A DNA stretch of 64,000 nucleotides from Neolewinella aurantiaca (GTDB lineage: Bacteria > Bacteroidota > Bacteroidia > Chitinophagales > Saprospiraceae). Shown here one piece after another: positions 50,293 to 58,539 of this stretch; the first letter of the stretch is position 1; every line of letters starts with the position of its first letter. A program made the translations under genes and the position numbers. The notes below the pieces were generated by a model. That model saw only the letters and a list, made by a program, of their open reading frames with translations. It was not told the DNA's origin and did not search any database. The stretch is taken from NCBI RefSeq assembly GCF_008014675.1, contig NZ_VOXD01000012.1, positions 1 to 64,000 on the forward strand, written 5' to 3'.

Positions 50293-51390
50293 ATGAAAAG
50301 ATACTGGTTACTAGCCCTGGCTACGCTTCCTACTGCATACGTAGCCAGGAAGCTCCGCAACGACCCACAATTCGGCGCGGACGCAGGTGCAATGCGATAC
50401 GTTAAAAAGCAAGGCTCGGTAGCCTGGAAGCTGGGCGCCTTCCGGAACCTCGATAAAACCCGCCTTCAGGAAGACATCGGCAGCCTCTTCGGCGACCTGG
50501 TGGGCTACATCAAGGCCAAAAACACCCAGCCGGCCCAGCCTTTGCCGGTTTCCCTGCCTAACCACCACGATCCTTCAGATCCGACGAAAGACATCCTGAC
50601 CTGGTACGGTCATTCCGCTCTCCGGCTCGAGACCCAGGGTAATACCATCCTTTTAGACCCTATGCTCGGTGAGTGGGTAGCTCCCGTCCCTTTCCTGGGC
50701 CACCGCTTCCCCTACAAAGATTACAACCCGCTGCAAGACATCGGAGAGATCGATCTCGTCGTCTACTCCCACGATCACTACGACCACCTGGACTACGACA
50801 CCCTGATGGCCATCAAGGACCGGGCGAAGCATTACCTCTGTCCGCTTGGCCTCGGCGCCCACCTCCGGGAATGGGGCATCCCCAACGATAAAATAACCGA
50901 ACTGGACTGGTGGCAAAGCACCGAACTTGCCGGCTGCACCTTCACCGCTACCCCGGCCCGCCACTTCAGCGGCCGGTCGCCGGGCACGCGTAATAAATCA
51001 CTGTGGGCGGGCTTCGCCATTAAGACGGCAGCCCACAACATCTTCTTTGGTGGAGACAGCGGCTACGGTCAACACTTTAAAATGATCGGTGAACGGCTTG
51101 GACCGTTCGATCTTACTATGCTCGACAGCGGGCAGTACCACGACCGCTGGAAGAACGTTCATATGCAACCCGAGGAAGCCCTCGTTGCTCACCGCGAACT
51201 CAGGGGTGATAAACTCCTACCCATTCATTGGGGAGCTTTCAGCCTGAGCGACCACGCCTGGTCTGACCCCGTGGAGCGCATCAGAAAAGCAGACAAAGAG
51301 AACTGCGTGATCAGCCCGATGGTCGGCCAACGGTTTTCCGTCGACGAACTCGAGTCCTGCCAGGATTCCTGGTGGGAGGAACATGGGTAG
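50293..51390 (+). CDS. Metallo-beta-lactamase-fold hydrolase (UlaG/NAPE-PLD type)
   Basis: The 365-residue protein has the metal motif SHDHYDHLD (~157-165), the early TWYGHSALRLE strand and later GGDSGYGQHF and LPIHWGAFSLSDH, which fit UlaG/NAPE-PLD-like lactamase-fold hydrolases of phosphodiesters or lactones. A hydrophobic N-terminus (MKRYWLLALATLPTAYVARKL) may anchor it. An in-frame family A repeat gives FGADAGAM at residues 27-34. Its TAG stop lies in a heptamer repeat. Confidence 0.88.
   Translation: MKRYWLLALATLPTAYVARKLRNDPQFGADAGAMRYVKKQGSVAWKLGAFRNLDKTRLQEDIGSLFGDLVGYIKAKNTQPAQPLPVSLPNHHDPSDPTKDILTWYGHSALRLETQGNTILLDPMLGEWVAPVPFLGHRFPYKDYNPLQDIGEIDLVVYSHDHYDHLDYDTLMAIKDRAKHYLCPLGLGAHLREWGIPNDKITELDWWQSTELAGCTFTATPARHFSGRSPGTRNKSLWAGFAIKTAAHNIFFGGDSGYGQHFKMIGERLGPFDLTMLDSGQYHDRWKNVHMQPEEALVAHRELRGDKLLPIHWGAFSLSDHAWSDPVERIRKADKENCVISPMVGQRFSVDELESCQDSWWEEHG
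50374..50392 (+). repeat. Family A repeat copy inside the MBL-fold gene
   Basis: GGCGCGGACGCAGGTGCAA encodes GADAGA (28-33), the same frame as the copy in murE. Like the intergenic copies at 4,781 and 28,955, it is followed by a GTTAAAAAGCAAGG-type extension, so the repeat is longer than its core. Confidence 0.88.
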
Positions 51391-51600
51391 TGGGTAGAAT
51401 GTAGTAGGTAGAATGTAGTGGGTAGTGCCCGGCGTACAGGCGTTACGTTCGTAGTGGGTAGAATGTAGTATAGGTAGTGGGTAGTGCCCGGCGTACAGAC
51501 GTTACGATCGTAGTAGGTAGAGTGTAGTGAGTAGCCCCTGGCGCAATGCGGTACTACCCGCTACATTCTACCCACTACATTCTACGTTCCGCTGACGCTA
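51386..51600. repeat. Heptamer-repeat block after the MBL-fold gene
   Basis: GGGTAGT and GTAGAAT-type heptamers run from the TAG stop of the MBL-fold gene to ~51,540. Within them a ~59-bp unit starting GGGTAGTGCCCGGCGTAC is duplicated (51,420 and 51,479). The inverse series (ACTACCCGCTACATTCTACC) follows at ~51,553-51,590, so the block can fold into a long hairpin. Confidence 0.88.
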
Positions 51601-51605
51601 TCGGC

Positions 51606-51788
51606 CTAGTTGCCGACCGTACGCATGAGGCCCATTCCGGTAAGGAAGAATATCCCGCCGATGATCGCCACTCCCCAGGGGTTCTGGCCGAAGGCCAGGC
51701 CTTTATTGAAAACGGACATTACACCCACAGCCAGACCGATGGCTCCAACAATGGTGAATACGATACCGAGGATTTGCTTGCTCTTCAT
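51606..51788 (-). CDS. Small two-helix membrane protein
   Basis: The 60-residue product has two hydrophobic helices (ILGIVFTIVGAIGLAVGVMSVF and WGVAIIGGIFFLTGMGLM) joined by a short loop, in the manner of small Bacteroidota inner-membrane proteins. It sits next to the heptamer block and is divergent from gatB. A real gene is likely because of the continuous membrane pattern, but no function is known. Confidence 0.6.
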   Translation of the reverse strand: MKSKQILGIVFTIVGAIGLAVGVMSVFNKGLAFGQNPWGVAIIGGIFFLTGMGLMRTVGN

Positions 51789-52033
51789 GCTTCTTTATTT
51801 CGGGCGAAGATACTGCGTCGTCTGTATTTGACTACAAAAGCCTGAGACAAACACTCCGTACAACACTCCAAAAAACCAGGCAGAGGCGGTTTCAGTAAGT
51901 TTGATAGCACGTTCCCGGCCCCTGATTAATCTGGGGTTAGTTCGCCAAACCGATCGTAAATCCATCAGAGGTTGAGCCCGCTTGCAGCGCAGGAGCTGGT
52001 ATAATTCCATCCTCAGAACGTACCTTGCGAGCT

Positions 52034-53503
52034 ATGTCTACGACCTACGAAACTGTCATCGGCCTGGAGGCCCACGTCCAACTAGCTACCGAAAGCAAAG
52101 CTTTCGCCGCGGACCGCAACCGTTTTGGGAATGAGCCCAACCGCAACATCAGCATGATCACCCTGGGCTACCCCGGCACGCTGCCGATGCTCAACGAGCA
52201 GCAGGTCCGCTTCGCCGTCAAGCTTGGCCTCGCCCTGGGATGTAAGATCAGTCGGCGCAGCACCTTCGACAGAAAAAACTATTTCTACGCGGACCTGCCC
52301 AAAGGCTACCAGATTACGCAAGACGAGACACCCATCTGTACAGGCGGTGGATTACCCATCCGGACAACTTCCCCTGCACCTGCGTCCGCGCCCGAAAAGA
52401 ATGAACCACGGGTCATAAAACTCCACCATATTCATATGGAGGAGGATGCCGGAAAATCCATTCATACCGCGGGCGAAGCCTACACCAAGGTCGACCTGAA
52501 CCGTGCAGGAACACCGCTGCTCGAAATCGTCACCGACCCCGACCTCCGCTCCGGTGAGGAAGTTGATGCTTTCATGAGCGGCATGCGCCAACTCGTACGC
52601 TGGCTGGGCGTATCCGACGGAAATATGCAGGAAGGGAGCCTGCGCTGCGACGTAAACGTGAGTGTACGCCCCGAAGGACAGGAAGAATTCGGCACTCGTT
52701 GTGAGGTTAAGAATATGAACTCGATGAAGTTTGCCCGCCAGGCGGTCAGTTACGAAGTCGAACGTCAGATAGCACTGATCGAGAGCGGTAAAGAAGTACA
52801 GCAGCAAACCAGGCAGTTCGCCCCCGAAACCGGCACTACCAGCGCCCTGCGTGATAAAGAGGACGCTCACGACTATCGTTATTTCCCCGACCCCGATCTG
52901 CCGCCAGTAGTGCTGACGGAGGCCTTCATTGAAGAAGTGCGCAAAGAAATCGGAATCCTGCCCTGGGAAGCTTACGATCAGTTGATTTTCAGACATCAAC
53001 TCGCTCCGGACGACGCAGCATTACTCAGTGAAGACCGGGAAGTCTTTGAGGCTTTTACTGCCTACGCGGCCGAATCGCCGTCCGTGGGTGACCTTGCCAA
53101 GCTCTGGATCAACAAACTGCTGCCTTGGCTGACCGAAGAACGCTTAACTCCTGCGGAGCTCCCCCTCTCCCCCGAAGAAATTGGCCGCTTTCAGGAACTC
53201 ATCCTCGCCGGAGATGTCGCGGCTTCCGTAGCTACGGCCAAATTGCTCCCCGACCTCTTGTTGTCGCCCGGAGATCCTATGCAGCGAGCCGAGAAACTAG
53301 GGCTTATCCAGAACACTGACGCAGACTTCCTCAGCGGCCTGGTTGACGAGGTGATTGCCCGAAACCCGGATAAAGTTACCGCCTACCAAAAAGGGAAGAA
53401 AGGCCTTATCGGCTTTTTCATGGGTGAAGTGATGAAACGGAGTAAGGGCAGCGCCGGACCAAAAGAAACACAGGCGCTACTGAAAGAGAAGTTAGGCAAC
53501 TAA
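52034..53503 (+). CDS. gatB: Asp-tRNA(Asn)/Glu-tRNA(Gln) amidotransferase subunit B
   Basis: GatB activates and transamidates Glu-tRNA-Gln (or Asp-tRNA-Asn) with ammonia from GatA. The ATG at 52,034 (MSTTYETVIGLEAHVQL) is the family start. The 489-residue product has KNYFYADLPKGYQITQ, HMEEDAGKSIH and the C-terminal YqeY-like tail. In-frame family A sequence adds PAPASAP (114-120) in a hairpin loop just before the catalytic cradle. gatA and gatC are not in the window. Followed 30 bp later by an rsmB-like gene, so the two may be an operon. Confidence 0.97.
   Translation: MSTTYETVIGLEAHVQLATESKAFAADRNRFGNEPNRNISMITLGYPGTLPMLNEQQVRFAVKLGLALGCKISRRSTFDRKNYFYADLPKGYQITQDETPICTGGGLPIRTTSPAPASAPEKNEPRVIKLHHIHMEEDAGKSIHTAGEAYTKVDLNRAGTPLLEIVTDPDLRSGEEVDAFMSGMRQLVRWLGVSDGNMQEGSLRCDVNVSVRPEGQEEFGTRCEVKNMNSMKFARQAVSYEVERQIALIESGKEVQQQTRQFAPETGTTSALRDKEDAHDYRYFPDPDLPPVVLTEAFIEEVRKEIGILPWEAYDQLIFRHQLAPDDAALLSEDREVFEAFTAYAAESPSVGDLAKLWINKLLPWLTEERLTPAELPLSPEEIGRFQELILAGDVAASVATAKLLPDLLLSPGDPMQRAEKLGLIQNTDADFLSGLVDEVIARNPDKVTAYQKGKKGLIGFFMGEVMKRSKGSAGPKETQALLKEKLGN
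52375..52393 (-). repeat. Family A repeat copy inside gatB
   Basis: TGCACCTGCGTCCGCGCCC on the plus strand (minus-oriented copy). It encodes APASAP in GatB. Orientation and frame match the copy in the fadH-like gene, and no stop codon arises in this frame. Confidence 0.88.
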
Positions 53504-53533
53504 AAGCCTGCCCTTGGTATATCTTTGCGCTTA

Positions 53534-54742
53534 ATGGACAGATTATACCCCGCCCACATAGAAGCAATCGCCGAAGCCCTGAGTAACATCTTCGGAGAAA
53601 ACAAGTACGCCGACCGCGAAATCGCCCGCGTGCTCCAGGCCGATAAGCGGCGTGGCAGCAAAGACCGCGCCTTTATCGCGGAGCACACCTACGGGGTTGT
53701 CCGCAACTACCGGCTCCTGCGGCACGTGATGGGAGGCTCCAAACCTAAGAAACGCGAAGACTGGTGGCGGCTTATCGGTATTCACCTGCTGAGCGAAGGT
53801 TACGAACTCCCCGAATGGCGTGAGTTCGGTGACTTCGATGAAGAAGAACTGAAAAGCCGCTGGGACGAAGCCAAAGCCATTCGCGCGCTGCGCGAATCCA
53901 TCCCGGACTGGCTCGACAAAGTTGGCGAGGAACAACTAGGCGAGGAACTCTGGACCAGTACCCTCGCCGCTCTCAACGAGCAGGCACCGGTGGCCCTGCG
54001 GGCCAACACCCTGAAGACCACTCCCGAAGAACTTGCCGGGGTTCTGGCTTCCGATGGCATTGGTACAGAACCTATTTCGGCCAACGGGTTGCTTGTAACC
54101 GAGCGTAAAAACCTCTTTGCCACCAAGGCCTTCAAACAGGGCCTGTTTGAAGTTCAGGATTTTAGCAGTCAGCAGGCTGCGCCTACTCTGGAAGTAGAAC
54201 CTGGCCAAACCGTAATCGATGCCTGCGCAGGCGCAGGGGGCAAATCGCTTCACCTTGCGGCTCTGATGCAAAACAAAGGCCGCCTCATCAGTCTCGACAT
54301 CCACGAGTGGAAGCTGAACGAACTAAAAAAACGCGCCCGCCGCAACGGCGTTTCCAACCTGGAAACACGCCCCATCACTTCTACCAAAGTGATCAAACGC
54401 CTGTCCGGCAAAGCTGACCGGCTGCTGCTCGACGTTCCCTGCTCGGGGCTCGGGGTGTTGCGTCGTAACCCTGATGCAAAATGGAAGCTCAGCCAGGATT
54501 TTATTGATCGTGTGGTTAAGGAGCAAACTGAGATCATCACCAGCTACAGCCGGATGGTAAAGCCGGGAGGCAAAATGGTTTACGCCACTTGTTCTATTCT
54601 TCCGCAGGAGAACGATGCTCAGGTCGATGCTTTCCTCGCCTCACCCGCCGGGGAAGGCTGGACGCTGGAGCATAAACACACCTTTTTACCACAGGTAGAA
54701 GGATTCGATGGGTTCTTTGTAAGCCGGTTGGTGAAGGAGTAA
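53534..54742 (+). CDS. RsmB-like rRNA m5C methyltransferase
   Basis: The 402-residue product is a SAM-dependent m5C methyltransferase of the RsmB/NOL1/NOP2/Sun family. It has a helical N-terminal domain, SAM site DACAGAGGKSLHLAAL, catalytic Cys motifs DVPCSGLGVLRRNPDAKW and VYATCSILPQEND. It probably methylates 16S rRNA C967-equivalent, but related enzymes use other sites, so RsmB itself is not certain. The ATG at 53,534 (MDRLYPAH) is taken, three codons inside the longest frame. It is the last gene before the 1.4 kb repeat array. Confidence 0.9.
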   Translation: MDRLYPAHIEAIAEALSNIFGENKYADREIARVLQADKRRGSKDRAFIAEHTYGVVRNYRLLRHVMGGSKPKKREDWWRLIGIHLLSEGYELPEWREFGDFDEEELKSRWDEAKAIRALRESIPDWLDKVGEEQLGEELWTSTLAALNEQAPVALRANTLKTTPEELAGVLASDGIGTEPISANGLLVTERKNLFATKAFKQGLFEVQDFSSQQAAPTLEVEPGQTVIDACAGAGGKSLHLAALMQNKGRLISLDIHEWKLNELKKRARRNGVSNLETRPITSTKVIKRLSGKADRLLLDVPCSGLGVLRRNPDAKWKLSQDFIDRVVKEQTEIITSYSRMVKPGGKMVYATCSILPQENDAQVDAFLASPAGEGWTLEHKHTFLPQVEGFDGFFVSRLVKE

Positions 54743-54762
54743 CCAACTAAACCAGCAACCCA

Positions 54763-56180
54763 ACTCGACAGGCGAACTTTTTTGCCTCAGCATCATCAGG
54801 TATCTCCGGCAAGTTGCCCGACTCTCAGCAGTGGTATAGTTGGCATCCTTTTGGATGGAGCAAAAAAGAATTCGACTGGCGAGTGGAAAAGCAAACGGAG
54901 GGAAACTCGCCAGTCGAATCCTTTTTCGCCTTCGTCAGCTGATGAGACCTTTACTCAAAGCTACACGACTTGATCCCCTGAGAAAAGCTTCGTCAAAAAG
55001 GGTGCGAAAAAGTTCGCCTGTCGAGTTTGGCCTAAGTAACCCAACTCGACAGGCGAGTGGGAGAACAAGTGGAGAGAAAACTCGCCAGTCGAAAAAGTTC
55101 GCCTGTCGAGTTTGGCCTAAGTAACCCCACTCGACAGGCGAACTTTTTTGCTTCAGCATCATCAGGTTTTCCCGGCAAGTTGCCCGACTCTCAGCAGTGG
55201 TATAGTTAGCCACCTTTTGGATGGAGCAAAAAAGAATTCGACAGGCGAGTGGGAAAGCAAACGGAGGGAAACTCGACAGTTCAACCGATTGATGCTAACC
55301 AACTAAACCAGCAACCCAACTCGACAGGCGAACTTTTTTGCCTCAGCATCATCAGGTATCTCCGGCAAGTTGCCCGACCCTCAGCAGTGGTATAGTTAGC
55401 ATCCTTTTGGATGGAGCAAAAAAGAATTCGACTGGCGAGTGGAAGAACAAGTGGAGAGAAACTCGCCAGTCGAATCCTTTTTCGCCTTCGTCAGATGGTG
55501 AGACCTTTGCTCAAAGCTACACGACTTGATCCCCTGAGAAAAGCTTCGTCAAAAAGGGCGCGAAAAAGTTCGCCTGTCGAGTTTAGCCTAAGTAACCCAA
55601 CTCGGCGAGTGGAAGAACAAGTGAGGAGAAACTCGCCAGTTCAACCGATTGATGCTAACCAACTAAACCAGCAACCCAACTCGACAGGCGAACTTTTTTG
55701 CTTCAGCATCATCAGGTTTTTCCGGCAAGTTGCCCGACTCTCAGCAGTGGTATAGTTGGCATCCTTTTGGATGGAGCAAAAAAGAATTCGACTGCCGAGT
55801 GGGAAAACAACCGGAGAGAAACTCGCCAGTCGAATCCTTTTTCGCCTTCGTCAGCTGGTGAGACCTTTACTCAAAGCTATACGACTTGATCCCCTGAGAA
55901 AAGCTTCGTCAAAAAGGGCGCGAAAAAGTTCGCCTGTCGAGTTTAGCCTAAGCAACCCAACTCGGCGAGTGGAAGAACAAGTGAGGAGAAACTCGCCAGT
56001 TCAACCGATTGATGCTAACCAACTAAACCAGCAACCCAACTCGACAGGCGAACTTTTTTGCCTCAGCATCACCAGGTATCTCCCACAAGTTGCCCGACTC
56101 TCAGCAGTGGTATAGTAAGCCACCTTCTGGATGGAGCAAAAAAGAATTCGACTGGCGAGTGGAAAAGCGAGTGGGAGAAA
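54763..56180. repeat. Tandem array of nested palindromic repeats, ~360-bp period
   Basis: ACTCGACAGGCGAACTTTTT begins units at 54,763, 55,129, 55,319, 55,679 and 56,039 (steps 366, 190, 360, 360). A typical unit has an outer arm A, then GAATTCGACTGGCGAGT (B), then its inverse B' (ACTCGCCAGTCGAATCC), then A' (AAAAAGTTCGCCTGTCGAG), with ~100 bp spacers. The array occupies the whole space between convergent rsmB-like and PNPOx-like genes. Reading frames repeated inside it follow from the repeats and are not genes. Confidence 0.9.
55092..55151. terminator. Strong bidirectional hairpin with T-run
   Basis: AAAAAGTTCGCCTGTCGAGT (55,092-55,111) pairs perfectly with ACTCGACAGGCGAACTTTTT from 55,129; the loop is 17 bp. 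A-runs and T-runs on both sides give an intrinsic terminator in either direction. Similar A'/A junctions lie at ~55,563, 55,923 and 55,007. Confidence 0.7.
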
Positions 56181-56183
56181 AGC

Positions 56184-56804
56184 CTACCGCAAATGCTCCG
56201 GCAGCGCAATTCCCACCGCATCAGGGCCAGGAATGGGCTCGCCTTTCAGCGGCTTGATCGGGATCAGACCCGTCCAGATTGGCTCAGTACTCTCTACGTC
56301 TGACGGCGGCCCCTGACGCACCTTCGCGGAAGCTTCGGTGATGGGCACTTTGATGGCCATTGTTTTGGCCATCTGCTTATCGGTCATCGGCAGGAGGTAA
56401 TCCCAGCTACCGGGCACCATTTTTTCGGTGAGGGTTTTGAAGGCGGCGTACTTTTCGTTGTAATCCTCAACCACCTCGGGCTTACCCCACATTACAACGG
56501 AGCGATAATTTATGCTGTGGTTGAAGGCGGTTTTGGCAACCACGATGTCGTCGGCCAAAGTGACCGTAATGCACACCTCGTCGAGTTGGGCCAGACTGCG
56601 GAAGAAATGACTACCAACTGAAGCATGGAAGTACACCGCATTGTCCATTCGGACAACAGATTGGGGAATAGAGCGCACTCGCCCCTCCCAAACAAAACTC
56701 ATTGTGCAGAACAGAGCTTCATCCAGAATGGGGTAAATGGTAGCGGCATCTTCGTGGGCGCGCTTCGGGTAACGGGAAGGGACGGTCCGGGAATCTCGGT
56801 TCAT
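56184..56804 (-). CDS. PNPOx-like flavin split-barrel protein
   Basis: The 206-residue protein has the pyridoxamine 5'-phosphate oxidase-like split barrel: AHEDAATIYPILDEALFCTMSFV, SIPQSVVRMDNAVYFHASVGSHFFRSL and the FNHSINYRSVVMWGKPEVVED region, ending KVRQGPPSD. Proteins of this group bind FMN and are often flavin-dependent reductases. It is divergent from a MocR-type regulator at 57,062, a frequent arrangement suggesting that the regulator controls it. The substrate is unknown. Confidence 0.85.
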   Translation of the reverse strand: MNRDSRTVPSRYPKRAHEDAATIYPILDEALFCTMSFVWEGRVRSIPQSVVRMDNAVYFHASVGSHFFRSLAQLDEVCITVTLADDIVVAKTAFNHSINYRSVVMWGKPEVVEDYNEKYAAFKTLTEKMVPGSWDYLLPMTDKQMAKTMAIKVPITEASAKVRQGPPSDVESTEPIWTGLIPIKPLKGEPIPGPDAVGIALPEHLR

Positions 56805-57061
56805 TTTACTGGGTTGATTAGTTTGCTGCCGCGTAAGAAAAATCTACCACAGGCAACTTTTCCGGCGCGGGCGCAGGATGCAAGGATTGTTATAGTGTGA
56901 GGATTCAATTTTCACAACTTCACAAAACTATGAGCAAAGCGGACTACCTTAGCCCTCCAATTCCGACAACAATTGTAGTCCATTCAACATTTATCGTTGA
57001 AAGGCTTGTATTTAGATCATGCCATCAGCCACAGGGCAATTATTTCTCAGGAACAAACGAT
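56805..57061. promoter_or_regulatory. Divergent regulatory region with candidate MocR operator
   Basis: This 257-bp spacer holds GGACTAC at 56,941-56,947 and its inverse GTAGTCC at 56,975-56,981, spaced 27 bp, which could be an operator half-site pair. A variant family A copy (GGCGCGGGCGCAGGATGCAA, 56,864-56,883) lies near the PNPOx start. No clear -7 box was picked out. Confidence 0.4.
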
Positions 57062-58510
57062 ATGCTTAAGAACCTGATCATAGACCGCGATGCTCCCCTA
57101 CCCCACTACCGCCAACTCAGCGATCAGATCATCGATCAGATTCAGCAGGGCTACCTGCTGAGCGGAGCCCGGTTACCAAGTACGCGTCAGTTGAGCAAAC
57201 AACTTGGCATCCACCGGAAAAGCGTTGTTCATGCCTACGAAGCACTCGCTCTTCAGGATTGGATTTATACCGCTACCGGACGTGGTACTTTTGTTTCCGA
57301 CGACCTGCCCGAAACCGGAGCGGAACAACTCCTGACCTCGCTTCCGGAAACAAACGCCCCCTCGCCTCCGGCGGAGCTTCACCTGCCCGAATATATGACG
57401 ATGGCCGAGTCGGTCACTCATCTGCCTTATCACCTGGACGATGGCCTGCCCGATCCCCGCCTGATTCCCTTCGTAGAACTGGAGCGCGCCTGGAAATCCG
57501 CCCTCCGCCGGGGCAACCAGTATCATCGCCTCGGCTACGCCTCGCCCCAGGGCATTCGTCCGCTGCGGGAGGCCATTGCCGGCTACCTGTCTAAAACGCG
57601 GGGTTTGATGGTTACGGCCGATCATATACTGCTCACCCGGGGCGTAACGCACGCCTTCCACCTCACGCTAACTGCACTGCTAAAGCCGGGCGACAAAGTG
57701 ATCGTCCCCGAACTGAACTGGGCCAACGGCAACAATGCTATCCGTTTTCACGGCGGAGAAATCCTGCAGGCCCGGATCGATGAAAAAGGCCTCGACACCG
57801 AGCACGTCGCTGAGTTAATGGCGACGCATAAGGTCCGGATGATTTACCTCACGCCCCACCATCAATACCCAACGACACTGATCATGCCCGCTGCCCGGCG
57901 CATCCAGTTATTGGAACTGGCGCGGGCCAACGGCGTCTATGTTTTTGAGGATGATTACGATTTTGATTTCCACTACGGCAACGTGCCGATCATGCCGCTG
58001 GCGAGTGCCCGCCACGATGGGTTATTGCTGTACGCCGGCTCGTTCACCAAAGCGATCTCCCCTGCTTTCCGGGTGGGTTACATGGTGGGGAACCCCGCCC
58101 TGATCGATGAGCTCACCAAAATCCGCCGCATCGTTGACCGGCAGGGCGACCCCACATTGGAGCACGCGCTGCTCGAGCTCTTCCGGCTCGATGTACTGCC
58201 GCGCTCGCTGCGGCGCGCCAAAGGCGTCTACCAGAAACGGCGGGACGTCCTGGCCCGCTTATTGACCAAAGAATTGGGCGCGGCAACCAGTTTTAAAGTA
58301 CCCGACGGAGGAATGGCGATCTGGACCCGTTTCCGGGAAGACATTGACATGGAGGCTGCCAGCAAGCGGGCTTTCAACCTCGGCCTGAGCTTCTCCAGCG
58401 GAGCTCCCTACGGAAAAAAATGGAACGCTACCCGACTCGGCTTCGCCTCGAGCACGGAAACAGAACTGAAGGAGGCTGTCCGGATTTTGAAGCAGAGTCT
58501 CCAGCTCTGA
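57062..58510 (+). CDS. MocR-type regulator (GntR HTH fused to aminotransferase)
   Basis: The ATG at 57,062 (MLKNLIIDRDAPLPHYRQLS) is used; upstream codons read as leader. Residues ~1-75 form a GntR winged helix (LSDQIIDQIQQGYLLSGARLPSTRQLSKQLGIHRKSVVHAYEALALQ). The rest is a fold-type I aminotransferase domain with PLP lysine in YAGSFTKAISPAFRVGY. MocR proteins sense PLP or amino compounds; this 482-residue protein probably regulates the divergent PNPOx-like gene and maybe itself. The exact ligand is unknown. Confidence 0.9.
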   Translation: MLKNLIIDRDAPLPHYRQLSDQIIDQIQQGYLLSGARLPSTRQLSKQLGIHRKSVVHAYEALALQDWIYTATGRGTFVSDDLPETGAEQLLTSLPETNAPSPPAELHLPEYMTMAESVTHLPYHLDDGLPDPRLIPFVELERAWKSALRRGNQYHRLGYASPQGIRPLREAIAGYLSKTRGLMVTADHILLTRGVTHAFHLTLTALLKPGDKVIVPELNWANGNNAIRFHGGEILQARIDEKGLDTEHVAELMATHKVRMIYLTPHHQYPTTLIMPAARRIQLLELARANGVYVFEDDYDFDFHYGNVPIMPLASARHDGLLLYAGSFTKAISPAFRVGYMVGNPALIDELTKIRRIVDRQGDPTLEHALLELFRLDVLPRSLRRAKGVYQKRRDVLARLLTKELGAATSFKVPDGGMAIWTRFREDIDMEAASKRAFNLGLSFSSGAPYGKKWNATRLGFASSTETELKEAVRILKQSLQL

Positions 58511-58520
58511 CCAACCTGCT

Positions 58521-58539
58521 TTGCACCTGCGATCGCGCC
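58521..58539 (-). repeat. Family A repeat copy between convergent genes
   Basis: TTGCACCTGCGATCGCGCC lies 10 bp after the MocR stop and its last base is the last base of the tamL TAG stop (58,539-58,541). This is another family A copy placed at a stop codon. Confidence 0.85.

Noticed and set aside
54782-56316. Repeated short frames (MPQHHQVSPASC... and MEQKRIRLAS...) in the repeat array
   Set aside because: They repeat only because the DNA repeats, and the same peptides occur at the isolated repeat near position 162-386; the DNA units are palindromic, not protein-like.
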